DNA of 23,834 nt from Elysia marginata (GCA_019649035.1 BMAT01005247.1:70162-93995), one strand, 5' to 3'; positions 9,927 through 19,916 are shown, counted from the first letter of the stretch. Notes: generated by a model from the letters alone, not told the origin. Numbers and translations: made by a program.

Positions 9927-9980
9927 CCCGCGACACAGTGTTTCACGTCGTCCTATAAATCGGCAGCTCTTCAGGCGACT
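9927..9980 (-). ncRNA. Hammerhead-ribozyme-like motif (type I layout), probably decayed
   Basis: The minus strand reads AGTCGC, then CTGAAGA (9974-9968), then 23 bases, then GAAAC (9944-9940), then ACTGTGTC, then GCGGG. CTGAAGA satisfies CUGANGA and GAAA is present. Stem III can form from ACA and UGU with a CUG loop, and it ends in the canonical GUC cleavage triplet (9934-9932). Stem I pairs CGC (9977-9975) with GCG (9931-9929), plus a U-G wobble. Stem II is the weak part: CC pairs with GG next to the loop and two or three further pairs exist, but there is a bulge, a mismatch and two extra bases (GU) before GAAA. Hammerheads of this open-stem-I type are known in Penelope-like elements. A decayed copy is more likely than an active one. 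Confidence 0.45.
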
Positions 9981-9984
9981 CCTT

Positions 9985-10499
9985 CCCCCCTGTCTTCCTG
10001 CCAGGCTTGTCTAAAAGTTCCTTTTAAAAGTCGAGCACTTTATTTCATAACATAAAAACCTTAAACTGTATCTATCTATAATTCTTCCTATCTGGTTTTT
10101 AAATATTTTTTTCTTATTTACCTATCAATCTTGTAAATCTATTCATATCTCTATCTCTCTGTCTATGTAGCACGGTTTCAAACATTTATTCACACATCTT
10201 TTTTTCTGTCGTCCATTTTCCTACCACAAAACTGTTTTTACATTTGTAATTGCTTCGTGCTCAGCGGAACAAGATTGTCACAACCAATCTCATTGTACAT
10301 CAAACATACGCAAATAATAACAGACAAAGGTCATTTTTTTACCATCGCAGCAGTCTGAGGTGTAATCTAAAGAGTGGAAAAGACAATACTAATATTAACA
10401 ACCTCGAGATATGGTTGTACGAATTTGTGAATAACACGGCGGAAATTAGCTAGCTTTTTAGTATTTTTCATACCTCCGTTCCTTCGTTTCGTATATGAT
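9985..10499. other. Non-coding DNA, nothing recognised
   Basis: AT-rich with short CTAT words near 10070-10160. The 67-codon open frame at 10250-10453 has ordinary complexity but no family resemblance and no start context to favour it. Confidence 0.45.
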
Positions 10500-11690
10500 G
10501 TCCACTAAAAAGTTTTGAAGAATAGTTTGAAAAGCGTGAGTATGGAGGTGTGTTTGATTAGTATGTGTGTGAGGGGAGGGGAGCTGGGGCGAGGGTGGAG
10601 GAGATCGACATAGACAGAAACAAACATACAGTAACTCAGACAGGTGGCCAAGGTTAATGAAATACAGAAAAAAGCGAGACTTTGGTAGAAAACAGGAAAC
10701 ACAAGAAAAGACAGTAAAAGAGTTTATAAAGGAAGACAGAGGCGATGAAAACCGGATTGAACCGAAAAGATAATTTTGAAAAGATTATCAGAAAGATGCG
10801 AGCAAATAGAAAATGGATGAAGGTTCGAAATAAACATGATTTTTGGCAGAAAGGAAGAAAAGGAAAACAACAGAAAAATGGGTTGAGAACAGTTCAGTAA
10901 CGGGTGAAAATGTATTGGGACCTAAACAAAAAAATAAATATGAGAGGTAGGGATTGGGGTTGAAGAAAAAAAATAGAACTCGTTTTTATGAGGAGGAAAT
11001 AAATTCAAATAAAAGCAACTTAAAAGCAGGTCTAGCTGCAGGAAGTATTGATGTTGAAATAATAGATTTATTGTAAAAATGAGTTTAAAATTTAATGAAA
11101 ATTTCGGCAGAGTAAAAATATACATGCTTGTATAGACATATACAGACAAACCATTAGCATAAAAAGTTAAGAGAGAACGAGTAAGAGAGAAAGAGGTATA
11201 GAGAGAGGGAGGGAAAGAGGGAAATAGAAAGACAGCGGAAGACAGGAAATAATGAGGGAGACTAACATAGGAAAGTTGAAAGAAAATAGGGAGGGGTGAG
11301 TAGAGCTTTACAGAATTTTATGCTGAAGCACTGATGAGATAAATAGAGAGAAAAACAGAATTTGAAGTGTCAAAAAACGTTCTTTAAGAGACCATGGCAC
11401 TAACAAAAACAGAGAGAAGTGTAAATTTTATTTTTGGAAAAATTACGTTGACAGAAAGACGAGGAAAGAGATAAAATATGAATTGGATTGGAACGAAAGG
11501 ACAGGAAAGCCGATAACGAGGAACTCACATGCTAATTTTATACAAAGGCGCACACACATACAATTAAACAGAAAATAGAAAGGAACAAGGTTAAAAATTT
11601 GTCAAACGGGTAATTGACTTCCACAGGAAAAGATAAACTTAAAAGGAAGAAAAGCAATAGGCTTATGAGCCCAAACGAGCCTAAGAATTG
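10500..11690. other. Long purine-rich strand-asymmetric tract
   Basis: For nearly 1.2 kb the plus strand strongly favours A and G. Counting single 60-base lines by eye gives about 68 percent purine at 10741-10800 and about 90 percent at 11161-11220, where GAGA words dominate. Open frames on the minus strand are long only because purine-rich DNA reads as Phe, Leu and Ser there. A decayed GA microsatellite field is the simplest explanation. Confidence 0.7.
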
Positions 11691-12009
11691 AACGAAGCCC
11701 TAGTCTTCTAAGCCTATACACAGTTTGCATTAGCATTCACTTTTTTCTCAAACTGGGACCTATCTTTTTTCTCGTCTTATATTTTTCTCTTTTCAGTAAG
11801 TTATAAGTTGTAACCGCAAAAAAGGCTTTTTTGAAAAAATTAAGCAAATTCGTTCTGTTTCTAGATGACTAGTGTTGAGAACGACAGTGGGAACTAGAAA
11901 AAAATAACATCTAACATGTTTTTACTGTATTTCAAGATTATTGTCTTTACACATTTCAATTACTATAATACTATCTGTATGAGTTTTCTGCATGACTTGT
12001 TGTGTTTTA

Positions 12010-12090
12010 CAGAATACAGAATACAGAAACCAGAATAACTTTATTAATCCTTTATGGAAATTGCATTGAATGCTCATAGATTGTTAAAAA
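12010..12090 (-). mobile_element. LINE-type 3' end with heptamer tail (CR1/L2-group-like)
   Basis: On the minus strand the sequence reads GCAATTTCC, a short gap, then GGATTAATAAAGT (12050-12038), followed by four 7-base units of TATTCTG type (12037-12010, the second being GTTTCTG). A GGATTAATAAAGT-like block ending in a short tandem repeat is characteristic of the 3' ends of several animal non-LTR retrotransposons of the CR1/L2/Rex1 group and of SINEs that borrowed such ends. Upstream on the same strand (12090 to about 12200) is T-rich sequence that could be 3' UTR. No reverse transcriptase frame remains, so this is a 5'-truncated copy. Confidence 0.6.
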
Positions 12091-12516
12091 ACAAACTATA
12101 TATTAGAAGAAAAAGAGATATACAAAAAAGAATAAATAAACAGTTTAAGAAGTAAGAGTTCAATGTAATTAAAATATTGCTCATTTTGTTACATTAAAGG
12201 CATAAATTTATACATTTCAAATGCGTATATTATACCCATCTTATTTCCGGCAACGTCTTTACTTTAAAAGGCGCCTGTTGTAAACAAGCCAGTTTAAATG
12301 GTTATTTAACGTCCTTGGAGGATATTAAATTCTGTATCGGTATATTTCTTTGAAGTTATTCAGTACAATAAGAACAAACTAGATTTCATCTTGAGTGAGT
12401 TGACCTGCTTGAAACTTAAAATCATAAAGGGGCCTGAAGGGCCCGTATCGAAGAGGAAAACTATTATCAGATTTCACGCCAGCAGAAAAAGCGACTAAAG
12501 CAACCCCCTCCCCATA

Positions 12517-12517
<1 letters not shown>
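12091..12517. other. AT-rich DNA, possibly the 3' UTR of the truncated LINE, then unassigned
   Basis: The first hundred or so bases are A-rich on plus and may belong to the retroelement end at 12010-12090. From about 12230 onward composition is mixed and nothing was recognised. Confidence 0.35.

Positions 12518-12548
<31 letters not shown>
12518..12548. repeat. (CA)n microsatellite
   Basis: An uninterrupted CA run of 31 bases (15.5 units). It is preceded by a C-rich stretch, ACCCCCTCCCC, near 12503. Confidence 0.97.
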
Positions 12549-12549
<1 letters not shown>

Positions 12550-12551
<2 letters not shown>

Positions 12552-13129
12552 ATATGCCCAAGATGCAAAGAGATAAAAAACAATACACCCATAGTCGTTA
12601 CTGTTAAAAATTTACATAAGAGAAGGGTGGGAAAAAGGTAAAGACAACAGATGATACATTCACATCCTGGCTTGACAATTCTACTGCCACTCTAGCAAGC
12701 CTCAGATTTACAGGGTTTTTCTTTCCCTCGGTTTTATGACTTAGCCGAGGAGAGAACATTAGATCGAATCATCTTCTCGCCCTTGCACCTGAGCTATCAG
12801 CACCTGCTCTTTCCTTCCACATGACAAGATTCTGTATCTCTCTGAATGTTGTTCATCAATTCTTATTTCAAATTCCCGTTAAAGGCAATAAATTGAATGT
12901 CTACGATAGAACTCGTGAATACCTTTGGGCGTGAAGTGAGATTCTGCCACTGATAGGAGACTGGAGATAATTTACACCAAACGTTACGTTATAAATTTAA
13001 CACAAACCTGCCATGTTTCACACGAAATCGAAAGCAAAAGGAACAATATGTTTTGATTTGCGTTTGAATAATATATTGCGTCTTGTCTGGGTCAGAGGTC
13101 GTTATCTATACACTAGTGGATAATGTTTA
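12550..13129. other. Non-coding DNA, nothing recognised
   Basis: It contains a small hairpin, CCTCGG (near 12727) with CCGAGG (near 12746), and a mild GC rise at 12640-12860. No gene or repeat partner was found. Confidence 0.45.
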
Positions 13130-13560
13130 GAAAGATATGAAGAGATAGGTAGACAAAGATAGAAAAAATAAGGAATGAAATTAATATAGAGGGGAGTGAA
13201 GAGAAACAGAAAAGAAGGAAGTCGTAGCATACTGAATGTCAGAAAGGGGATAGAAATGGGGACAGGAAATTCACATTTTATAATAGCTAAAGCTTAAAGC
13301 ACCAATAAGAAAAGGGGAGAGATAAAGTCTTAAAAAATGTACTAATCAGACATAACGAAAGAATGAGAAAGAAAGAATGAGAGAGAGGAGGAGAGGATAT
13401 GCAGATCATGTAAAAGAGAGGGTAAGTGAGCCCACAGGACTTAAATACAGTCACATATTGAAAGTCAAGTTTAAGAAAGATAAATAGAGACTTAAAAGAA
13501 GTGAAACAGGATTGTTAATGGCTAAATATGAGAGAGAAATATATACAATGGACGTTGGGC
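13130..13560. other. Purine-rich strand-asymmetric tract
   Basis: The plus strand is dominated by GAGA, AGAAAG and GGAGAGG words, densest around 13361-13420. It resembles the tract at 10500-11690 and probably has the same simple-repeat origin. Confidence 0.65.
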
Positions 13561-13719
13561 AAAGTATGAAAATGAAAATAATTTTCATACAGCAAAGTAA
13601 AGGCAGTCAAAAAGAAGCATTTTGTTGTATAACAATATTTCAGACGTATATTTTAGGTGATCATAATAAAAAAAGAACACATAGAGATACGATGTTGAAA
13701 AAAAAACATTAATACATGT

Positions 13720-14095
13720 TCTAAATAAACTTTCCTTTACATTATATCGAGCTGAAAAGGTTACCTTGGCAGCGAATGAAACATTAGACCCTTACGTCTA
13801 TAGATATAAAATATTAAGATGTCACCACAATAATTATTCTAAAATTTTGTATTAGAAAATCGCTCTTTTGGCAAGAATATGAAGATTGCTAATGCTTGAA
13901 AACATACTGCTTAAACATAGTCGCTTAACACGCACTCTATAAGGTGTAGATAGAACAATAAGTCTTGACCAGACAGTGAATTAGTTATGAAGTGCCAAAG
14001 TAAATGTGGCACCTACAGTTGATACTTATCACTTGAGACAGTGTCGACTTTGATGTCAGTGTGACTTCATTTTGACATTTTTGGGCTCACTCACA
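13720..14095 (+). repeat. Diverged direct repeat, copy 1
   Basis: It shares an ordered series of words with 14345-14655: TTACATTATAT (13738-13748), GAAACATTAGACCCTTACGT (13778-13797), TGCTAATGCTTG, GTCGCTT (13920-13926), AGGTGT (near 13942), GTCTTGACCAGACAGTGAAT (13962-13981), AAAGTAAATGTGGCACC (13998-14014) and TTTGGGCTCA (14081-14090). The offset to copy 2 is about 600 to 620 bases throughout. A small hairpin, GTGCCA to TGGCAC, sits at 13992-14013. No coding content was seen. Confidence 0.55.
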
Positions 14096-14344
14096 TATTC
14101 TATCACTTTTTGGGTATGTTTTGCCCTCCTTATTTTGTTTCCTTTAAATCCAGTTTTTAGTGTTTTATATGACATTCTATCTCTGCAATTCCTCGTTCGT
14201 ATTTGAAACAATAATTTGTCCACCTATCTACGTACCTATTAACCAATCTTTTAATCTTCTTATTTGTCTTTTATCTTACATAACGCCGAAGAAAAAAAAA
14301 AGAAACCATCGCTATAAACGATTAATTCAACATTTCCTCTTTGA

Positions 14345-14655
14345 ACTTACTATTACATTATATAAAACAAGGAAAATGGATAAGGAGTACGTTGAACATT
14401 AGACATTTACGTTCGCAAGCGGAAAAAAATGTGTGACCAGTCACGTTTTCAAAAAAATTAATGTTATTTTCTCGGAAGTGCCACTGTATTTGCTAAAACA
14501 TAGGTTCAACAACAATACTGTCGCTTTCAACAAACCACTCAGGTGTGAATATAAGTTCGTCTTGACTACACAGTAAGTTAGTGGAGAGAAAGTAAATTTG
14601 CCACCGGGTGATTTTAGCACCTGTTACATCAAAGTGTTTGGGCTCAGATTGAAGT
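14345..14655 (+). repeat. Diverged direct repeat, copy 2
   Basis: Partner of 13720-14095. Matching anchors are TTACATTATAT (14353-14363), GAACATTAGACATTTACGTT (14394-14413), TTTGCTAAAACATAGG, GTCGCTT (14520-14526), AGGTGT (14541-14546), GTCTTGACTACACAGTAAGT (14559-14578), AAAGTAAATTTGCCACC (14590-14606) and TTTGGGCTCAG (14638-14648). The copies are too diverged for recent duplication. Whether this is an old tandem duplication or two insertions of one element cannot be decided from the window alone. Confidence 0.55.
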
Positions 14656-15005
14656 TTTTATAATGACATTATTTACGGTTGGAACTGTTTGTACTCAGCG
14701 TACCAAATGTCTCTGTTTTTTCTTCTTTCTTGGTGTACCAACATACATTTCATCCTACCTATAATATTTCTAAACATAGATAAAGGTGTGTATTTGCTAG
14801 AATATAACAGACTTTGAAAACAAAAAAAAATAATAGTTATCACTATACAAATTTAGAAATAACAACCGAAGGAAGTTGTTTTTGTCAAAAAGGCAACAAT
14901 GATGTGAGCAAAAAACCTTGAAATTAATAATAATGCAGTTGTAAAAATATGTATTTGTATTGATGATAGAGACGATGTTCATTTTGAAAAACTGGGGATA
15001 CTTTA
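14656..15005. other. AT-rich DNA, nothing recognised
   Basis: The 106-codon minus-strand frame at 14797-15117 overlaps this stretch and is rich in Phe, Tyr, Asn and Cys without any recognisable domain. It is treated as chance. Confidence 0.45.
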
Positions 15006-15015
15006 CCGACTTACA

Positions 15016-15025
15016 CCCCCCCCCC
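15016..15025. repeat. C10 homopolymer
   Basis: Ten uninterrupted C residues on plus. Similar runs occur at 15662-15672 and 21005-21015. Confidence 0.95.
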
Positions 15026-15661
15026 TCGCCAATATGTATGCCTTCATCCAATGACATATATCGCAATATCGATATCCGGTTAATGAAATATGAAGTAAGT
15101 CCCATTTCCCAGCTCAACCTGTCCTAGACTTGTGGTATAAAAACATATTGTGTGTATGTATATGTACGTATCCGTTTCTTGATTATAGATCTGTACGATA
15201 TGGGGCTAAGGGACGGGAGGGAGGAAGCGTCTGACTCAACAGAGCAAGGGCAATATCTTCCATACCCATCATAATCTTCAATTGAAGAATGTTTTAAAGT
15301 GCTGAGCAAAATGACCCAGGCAAGGCTCGAATGCAAAGTCATTTCCTGTTATGACTACAATCCATCATAGGATCTGTGGTGAAACGTAAAGCCAGACTCA
15401 TATATATCGTCTTTTATTACAAAAAGAGACAGCCGCATCACCGCAGCTTTTCTCAAACAAAAAAAAATAAACAGAATCTACATCGAGAGATATAAGCTCA
15501 TATAACACATTGCCTTCTTGCTGCTGTCTCGTTGCACGATAATAATGGCTTAAGGTCGAAAGTTCTTCAAGCGTGGTCATTAATCAGGACTGTTTTGTTT
15601 ACATGAACTATCGGTTGCATAAAAGTTTAGTACACACGCGTTGATTTTTTTTCCTGCTGCG
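15026..15661. other. Non-coding DNA, nothing recognised
   Basis: Short minus-strand frames of 60-72 codons with no family resemblance. AAGGCTCGAATGC near 15323 looks slightly like a pol III B box but has no suitably spaced A box, and no tRNA fold was found. CTTCAATTGAAG near 15279 is a 12-bp palindrome. Confidence 0.45.
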
Positions 15662-15687
15662 CCCCCCCCCCCTCCCCACACACACAC
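15662..15687. repeat. C11 homopolymer followed by a short CA run
   Basis: Eleven C residues (15662-15672), then TCCCC, then about six CA units to 15687. Confidence 0.95.
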
Positions 15688-17330
15688 CTTCTCAAATCTT
15701 CTGGCTCGTACTCTCTGGTGTATAGAATTAAAAAGAGTTATGGTTATGCATAAATCCGAGTGTCACTGATCCGAAGCTGTTATGCTCTCGATCAATCTCG
15801 GTAGCTCAGAGTCTAACTCAGAAACAAATACAAAATGCATCCTGAAGTATTAGTATTATAAAAGCGGTTTTGTAAAAGTTATCTCGGACTTATCTTGCAT
15901 TTTATTCGTCACATTCTGGGACTGACCTATATTTCTGTGATCAGGTTTGGTCAGCCCATAGAATAAAGACACTTGTTTCCCTTGCAAACTGTCCTTGGCG
16001 AAAGCATGCCAGTGGATTGTTCAACGTCATGCAGATACATATTTATTTAACACAAGAGTAGCCTTTAGCTGTGTTTATAGTAAAATTCCATTACATGTTG
16101 TTGGTTTTATCACCTAATAATAATTTACTACAACATTGAGGATTTGCATAGCCTATCTTAAACCCTGGTTGCAAAGGTATGTTTCAATCAAACATGTTTT
16201 CGGAATGAGAGATACATGATACAAAAAGGTTTTAAAGGCACTACAGCAATAGCACAGGTTTATAAAGTAAACTCCAGATTTAGAAAACTAACTTAAAGTT
16301 GAACAAACTAATTTCGCGTCATAAGAAACAAGGTATAAAACGTATTCATCCAAATATGTAAAACGGGTTTTTAGAACGCTTGAATTTTTTAGCTTATGGC
16401 CTCAAATTAAACAGAAGAATGAGTTATGTCCATATTGGAGTTTACAGTTGCCATTTTGCAACTGTTAGACATCAAGTGAGACATGAATTGTGACTGTGTG
16501 GTCATCATTAACTTCTTATTAACGATTGCCATAAAATCTACACCTTTGGATATATTTGTGCACTTTTTGAGCGAATCGAGCTTCATTACAAAATCCAATT
16601 CTAGGAGCTCTTCAGCACACAGTCCACTAGCTCATACTTTTAGTGTCGATTGAGAAGTTATTGATCTCAGAAAGTTTCCCCTTGCCTTGGGTTAATTTTG
16701 ACGTAACAAAGATCGAACATTATAAAACGTGAGGTTTTCTAAGAGTTTTATCGATGATGCTAGCTCGATAGACTTCACATTTCTACCAGCCTCGTTCATA
16801 CTTTAAAATATTATATTGGTTTTGTTCTGAAACACACATCATTTAATGAAGAAGAAAGGTGCATTAAAGGAGAACTAGATGAAGATAGAGAGCAAAATGC
16901 TCCGCAAAATATTTGTGCACGTTACCCAAAACTGTGGACTGCAGTAACTTTTAAAAGAATTTTGATGCCTGTCCCTTAAAAAAATGTAGTAAAAAATAAC
17001 TATTGCCATTTATGACAATGCAGGACCTTAAAAAGCACCCTGACCTCTTTGAAAACGGCGTCATTCACATTGACAATTGACGCTTCTGTGGAGACAAAAT
17101 GGTGTGAAAGCTTTTGCTCTCACTACACATGTAGCTGCGACATCTTGAAGCATATTTGACATTTTCCTAATCTAGCACCAGCTTACATTTTTTTTTTCTT
17201 TTAACTGCTATGATAAAACACAGTTTAAAAAAAAAAACAGAAAAAAGACTGTTTCGACAACAAATTTAGGAATACTTAAACATCTGCAGCGACGAGTAAA
17301 ATAGCCATGAACAATTTTTAAGTATTTCTA
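15688..17330. other. Long non-coding stretch, nothing recognised
   Basis: The most complex piece is 15740-16030, which includes a bulged hairpin, GGGACTGACC (15918-15927) with GGTCAGCCC (15949-15957). A minus-strand open frame runs through 16407-16598 and somewhat upstream. It has ordinary complexity but no recognisable motif. No transposon or gene could be assigned. Confidence 0.45.
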
Positions 17331-17557
17331 TTAATAGAGACCTTTAGCACACGCACCGTGTCTCAATACGCGGACGTGAAAATCGGGAAAGCAGATTGAG
17401 AAACTATAAAAATAATGAAACCAGTTTCTAAAAATAGAACGTCTGTGGGTCTATTTTTAGAAACTGGTTTCATTATTTTTATAGTTTCTCAATCTGCTTT
17501 CCCGATTTTCACGTACGCGTAGTAAGACACGGTGCGTGTGCTAAAGGTCTCTATTAA
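17331..17557. mobile_element. Near-perfect 227-bp palindrome: foldback MITE candidate with TTAA ends
   Basis: The left arm 17331-17438 is the reverse complement of the right arm 17450-17557, with an 11-base spacer at 17439-17449. Of 108 pairs, 105 match. The only mismatches pair 17364 with 17524, 17366 with 17522 and 17373 with 17515, all within ten bases. Symmetry stops exactly at TTAA on both sides (17331-17334 and 17554-17557), since 17330 and 17558 do not pair. TTAA is the target duplicated by piggyBac-type transposases. Because TTAA is its own reverse complement, a duplicated target would be counted in the arms exactly as seen. There is no coding capacity. The likely reading is a non-autonomous foldback element inserted fairly recently, as arm identity is about 97 percent. 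A transcript would form a 108-bp hairpin. Confidence 0.75.
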
Positions 17558-18169
17558 AGCGGCCAGAACGTCAACGTGATTTTTTTTTTGTTTGTTATGT
17601 TTTTGCTTTTCTGCAGCAACTGTTAATACTAATAAAAGGGGCGCTTCACAACGTGTTAACTAGCCGTAAATATCTTTTTTTTTCTCTAGACGCCACAAAA
17701 ATGTCTTTACCAGAATAAGAATAGGAGTGTCTACATAAAAGACTTAGCATGAAAATAGCTTCGAATTTTCACACCTTAGTCATTTTGATCAATTCGATAC
17801 AAAGGCTATGGGGTGAGTATTGACCTAATACCGTTTGCTTAGAGTTATTGAAGGTGATGAGAGTCAACGCTGAACGTGCCATTGTGGGACTGACAGGTCC
17901 TCAGAAAAATCACTACCTCTCTACAAGACTATTGATTCATAACCTACAGAATAGTATGGATGAGAAACACGGCCGATACTAGCAAAGAGCTTTGGTATGG
18001 GGGTTTTCTGCATTATCATTATCCTGCATTTTTGTCTACGTCTTTGTCGCATTTTTCCTCTTCTGTGTTGTAGCTTGGGCTCTCCTTAATTTAAAACAAG
18101 AGATCATACAAACCGCTTTATTCCCTGACCTCCCTTTATTGCGTTTTCCAATTTAACTTAACCCGTTTT
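17558..18169. other. Non-coding DNA, one short unexplained open frame
   Basis: A plus-strand frame without an early start runs from about 17825 to a TAG near 17978 (about 51 codons, including AERAIVGLTGPQKNHYLS). The sequence TTTGCTTAG at about 17835-17843 could read as a splice acceptor. No family is recognised and the length is compatible with chance. Confidence 0.35.
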
Positions 18170-18336
18170 ACCTTTTGAGTCTGACTGTGACCTACAATCT
18201 TTCGGAATTGATCTCCGACCATCTCTCTCCTCTGTCTCTCTGTCTGGGTCTCTCTCTATTATATAATTATCTGTCTTTCTATCTATCTCGCTTTCTCTCT
18301 CTTTCCATTCTCTCCCCTCCTCTCTCTTTGTCCTTG

Positions 18337-18378
<42 letters not shown>

Positions 18379-18670
18379 TTTCATTTATGATGTCCATTTC
18401 GTCTGTTTTATAGTTATTTTGCGACATCTTCTAGTCTCTTCACTTCTTAATTTTTCCGATAATAACTAGAGCACTCTTTTCTGTTTTCTGCAAGTCTATC
18501 TGCGAGACTATCTTCGCATCTACCCCTCCCCCTCTCTGTCTCTTTCTCTGCCTTTGTCTGTTGCTCTCTCGTAGTCTCTCTCTCTCTCTCTCTCGTAGTC
18601 TTTCTCTCTCTCTCTCTCTTTCTCTCTCTCCCTTTTTCTCTATCTATGTCTCTCTGTTTTACTGTGTGCC
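18170..18670. repeat. CT-rich tract with (CT)n microsatellites
   Basis: Pyrimidine-rich plus strand with a pure CT run at 18338-18372 (35 bases). Interrupted CT runs at 18571-18640 carry a GTAG interruption twice. The Ser-Leu and Arg-Glu reading frames across this tract are repeat artefacts. Confidence 0.92.
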
Positions 18671-19590
18671 AAAACATTAGTTTCTCTTTTTCTTGTTTTA
18701 TTTTTTTAGTTGACGAAGAAATGTCAGGCCAGCCTTTCATATTTACTATCAGTGCAAACAAGACAGTATAAAGGATCTATATGTTACTTTTATTAAAAAA
18801 AAAGTTTATTGTGACTTTTTTATTTAAGAGATAATCACTGCTGCGTTGATTGTTAAAAAAAAAGAACTTTCGAAACAGGAAAAATATTACTTTTCATACA
18901 GCTTTTTTTAAATGCTAAAGTGTAAGAAGAGCATTAGTTTAATTTTAATGCTCTGCAACCATTTTTGTGTGGTACTTCCTTGGTCGATCATAACCAATAG
19001 TAAAAGGAAGCTAGCAAAGACAACAACATGATGAAAAAAGGATTTCTTTTTTCTTTCTCAAAGTAAAGATAGTTCTCCGTTCCAAGGTAGCTGCTCTTGT
19101 TTCCTCAACCATCATGAGCAATAAAAAGGCCAGGAAAAAACGCTTGAGATTCTACGGTGACAGATTTGTGGTACACGTTTCAGGCGAACCACGTCTAGTG
19201 CTAACCTAGCCATGAGCGAATGGAAAAGATTTATGCCTGACGAGCAGAGATGAGTGGCATTGAGTGTTTGTCCTGCCAGTGTGAGCAAAGCAAACAAGCA
19301 TGTTAATACCTGGGGGCTCCAGTTCTAGAGCAGTCAAGAGACGGCTTGCATCGGTGAAAGATCAATAGCTTTGACATATCTATCATTGTTATCCAATCCC
19401 CCACATCTCTAGCATTTCGGTATCAAGAGAGTACAGAATCTTTATCGTTAAAAGTCTCAGTAATTTTGCCCTTATAAAAAACCACGCCGGTGTTGAGATC
19501 GAAAAATCTACTCATGATGGGGTTTTGGCCTTCACTGCAGCAGTCTAACCTAACTTCGAATGAACAGGTAGGTGTTGCTGTAGAGTAGGT
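18671..19590. other. Non-coding DNA, nothing recognised
   Basis: A- and T-run-rich to about 19050, then a mild GC rise from 19090 to 19340. The 61-codon minus frame at 19112-19297 has ordinary complexity but no recognisable family. Confidence 0.4.
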
Positions 19591-19594
19591 CAAA

Positions 19595-19659
19595 CCCCCC
19601 AAAAACGTTGGGTCTGGTCTGACTGTTTTATCCCCCCTAAAAACCCAAGGTCTATTTTT
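19595..19659. repeat. Two-copy C-run repeat
   Basis: CCCCCCAAAAACGTTGGGTC (19595-19614) is loosely repeated as CCCCCCTAAAAACCCAAGGTC-type sequence starting at 19632, a period of about 37 bases. It lies inside the 107-codon minus-strand open frame at 19423-19746 and gives that frame its internal Gly-Pro similarity. Confidence 0.5.
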
Positions 19660-19916
19660 ATCAATTTTTAAGATGTAATGATGTGGGTCAACGGCAGTTC
19701 GGAATAAACTGTGTCCGTGCTCTAAAATTAGAATGAAGAAAACCATACAGTTGACATTATTTCACTATTAAGATCCGATTTTTTCCCTCAAACTATTTCA
19801 TAAGACTAGTGAGTTGGATCGAAAAGTACAATTAGAAGCCTTTTTATCTAAAAGATCAATGTATTGACACAAAAACATGTATTTTTTTTAACTCTACAAA
19901 ACTGCGAATTGACATA

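Noticed and set aside
10740..10775. GGTTCAATCC on the minus strand resembling a pol III B box
   Set aside because: It lies in purine-rich low-complexity DNA with no A box upstream, and it is one base short of the consensus.
11331..11360. CTGATGA on the plus strand as a hammerhead core
   Set aside because: It is followed by purine-rich GA repeats with no stem II or stem III.
12725..12752. CCTCGG to CCGAGG hairpin as a transcription terminator
   Set aside because: No adjacent gene, and intrinsic terminators of this type do not apply to animal nuclear DNA.
15740..15840. Possible tRNA, because GGTAGCTCAGAGT resembles an A box
   Set aside because: No B box at the right distance and no cloverleaf could be formed.
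18175..18761. Ser-Leu and Arg-Glu open frames on the two strands
   Set aside because: They are direct consequences of the CT microsatellite. The Arg-Glu alternation is not a genuine charged protein.
19423..19746. 107-codon minus-strand frame of good complexity
   Set aside because: It has no recognisable domain, its length is similar to other chance frames here, and it includes the two-copy C-run repeat. A possible acceptor site (TTCTAATTTTAG) just inside it was noted but is too weak to call an exon.
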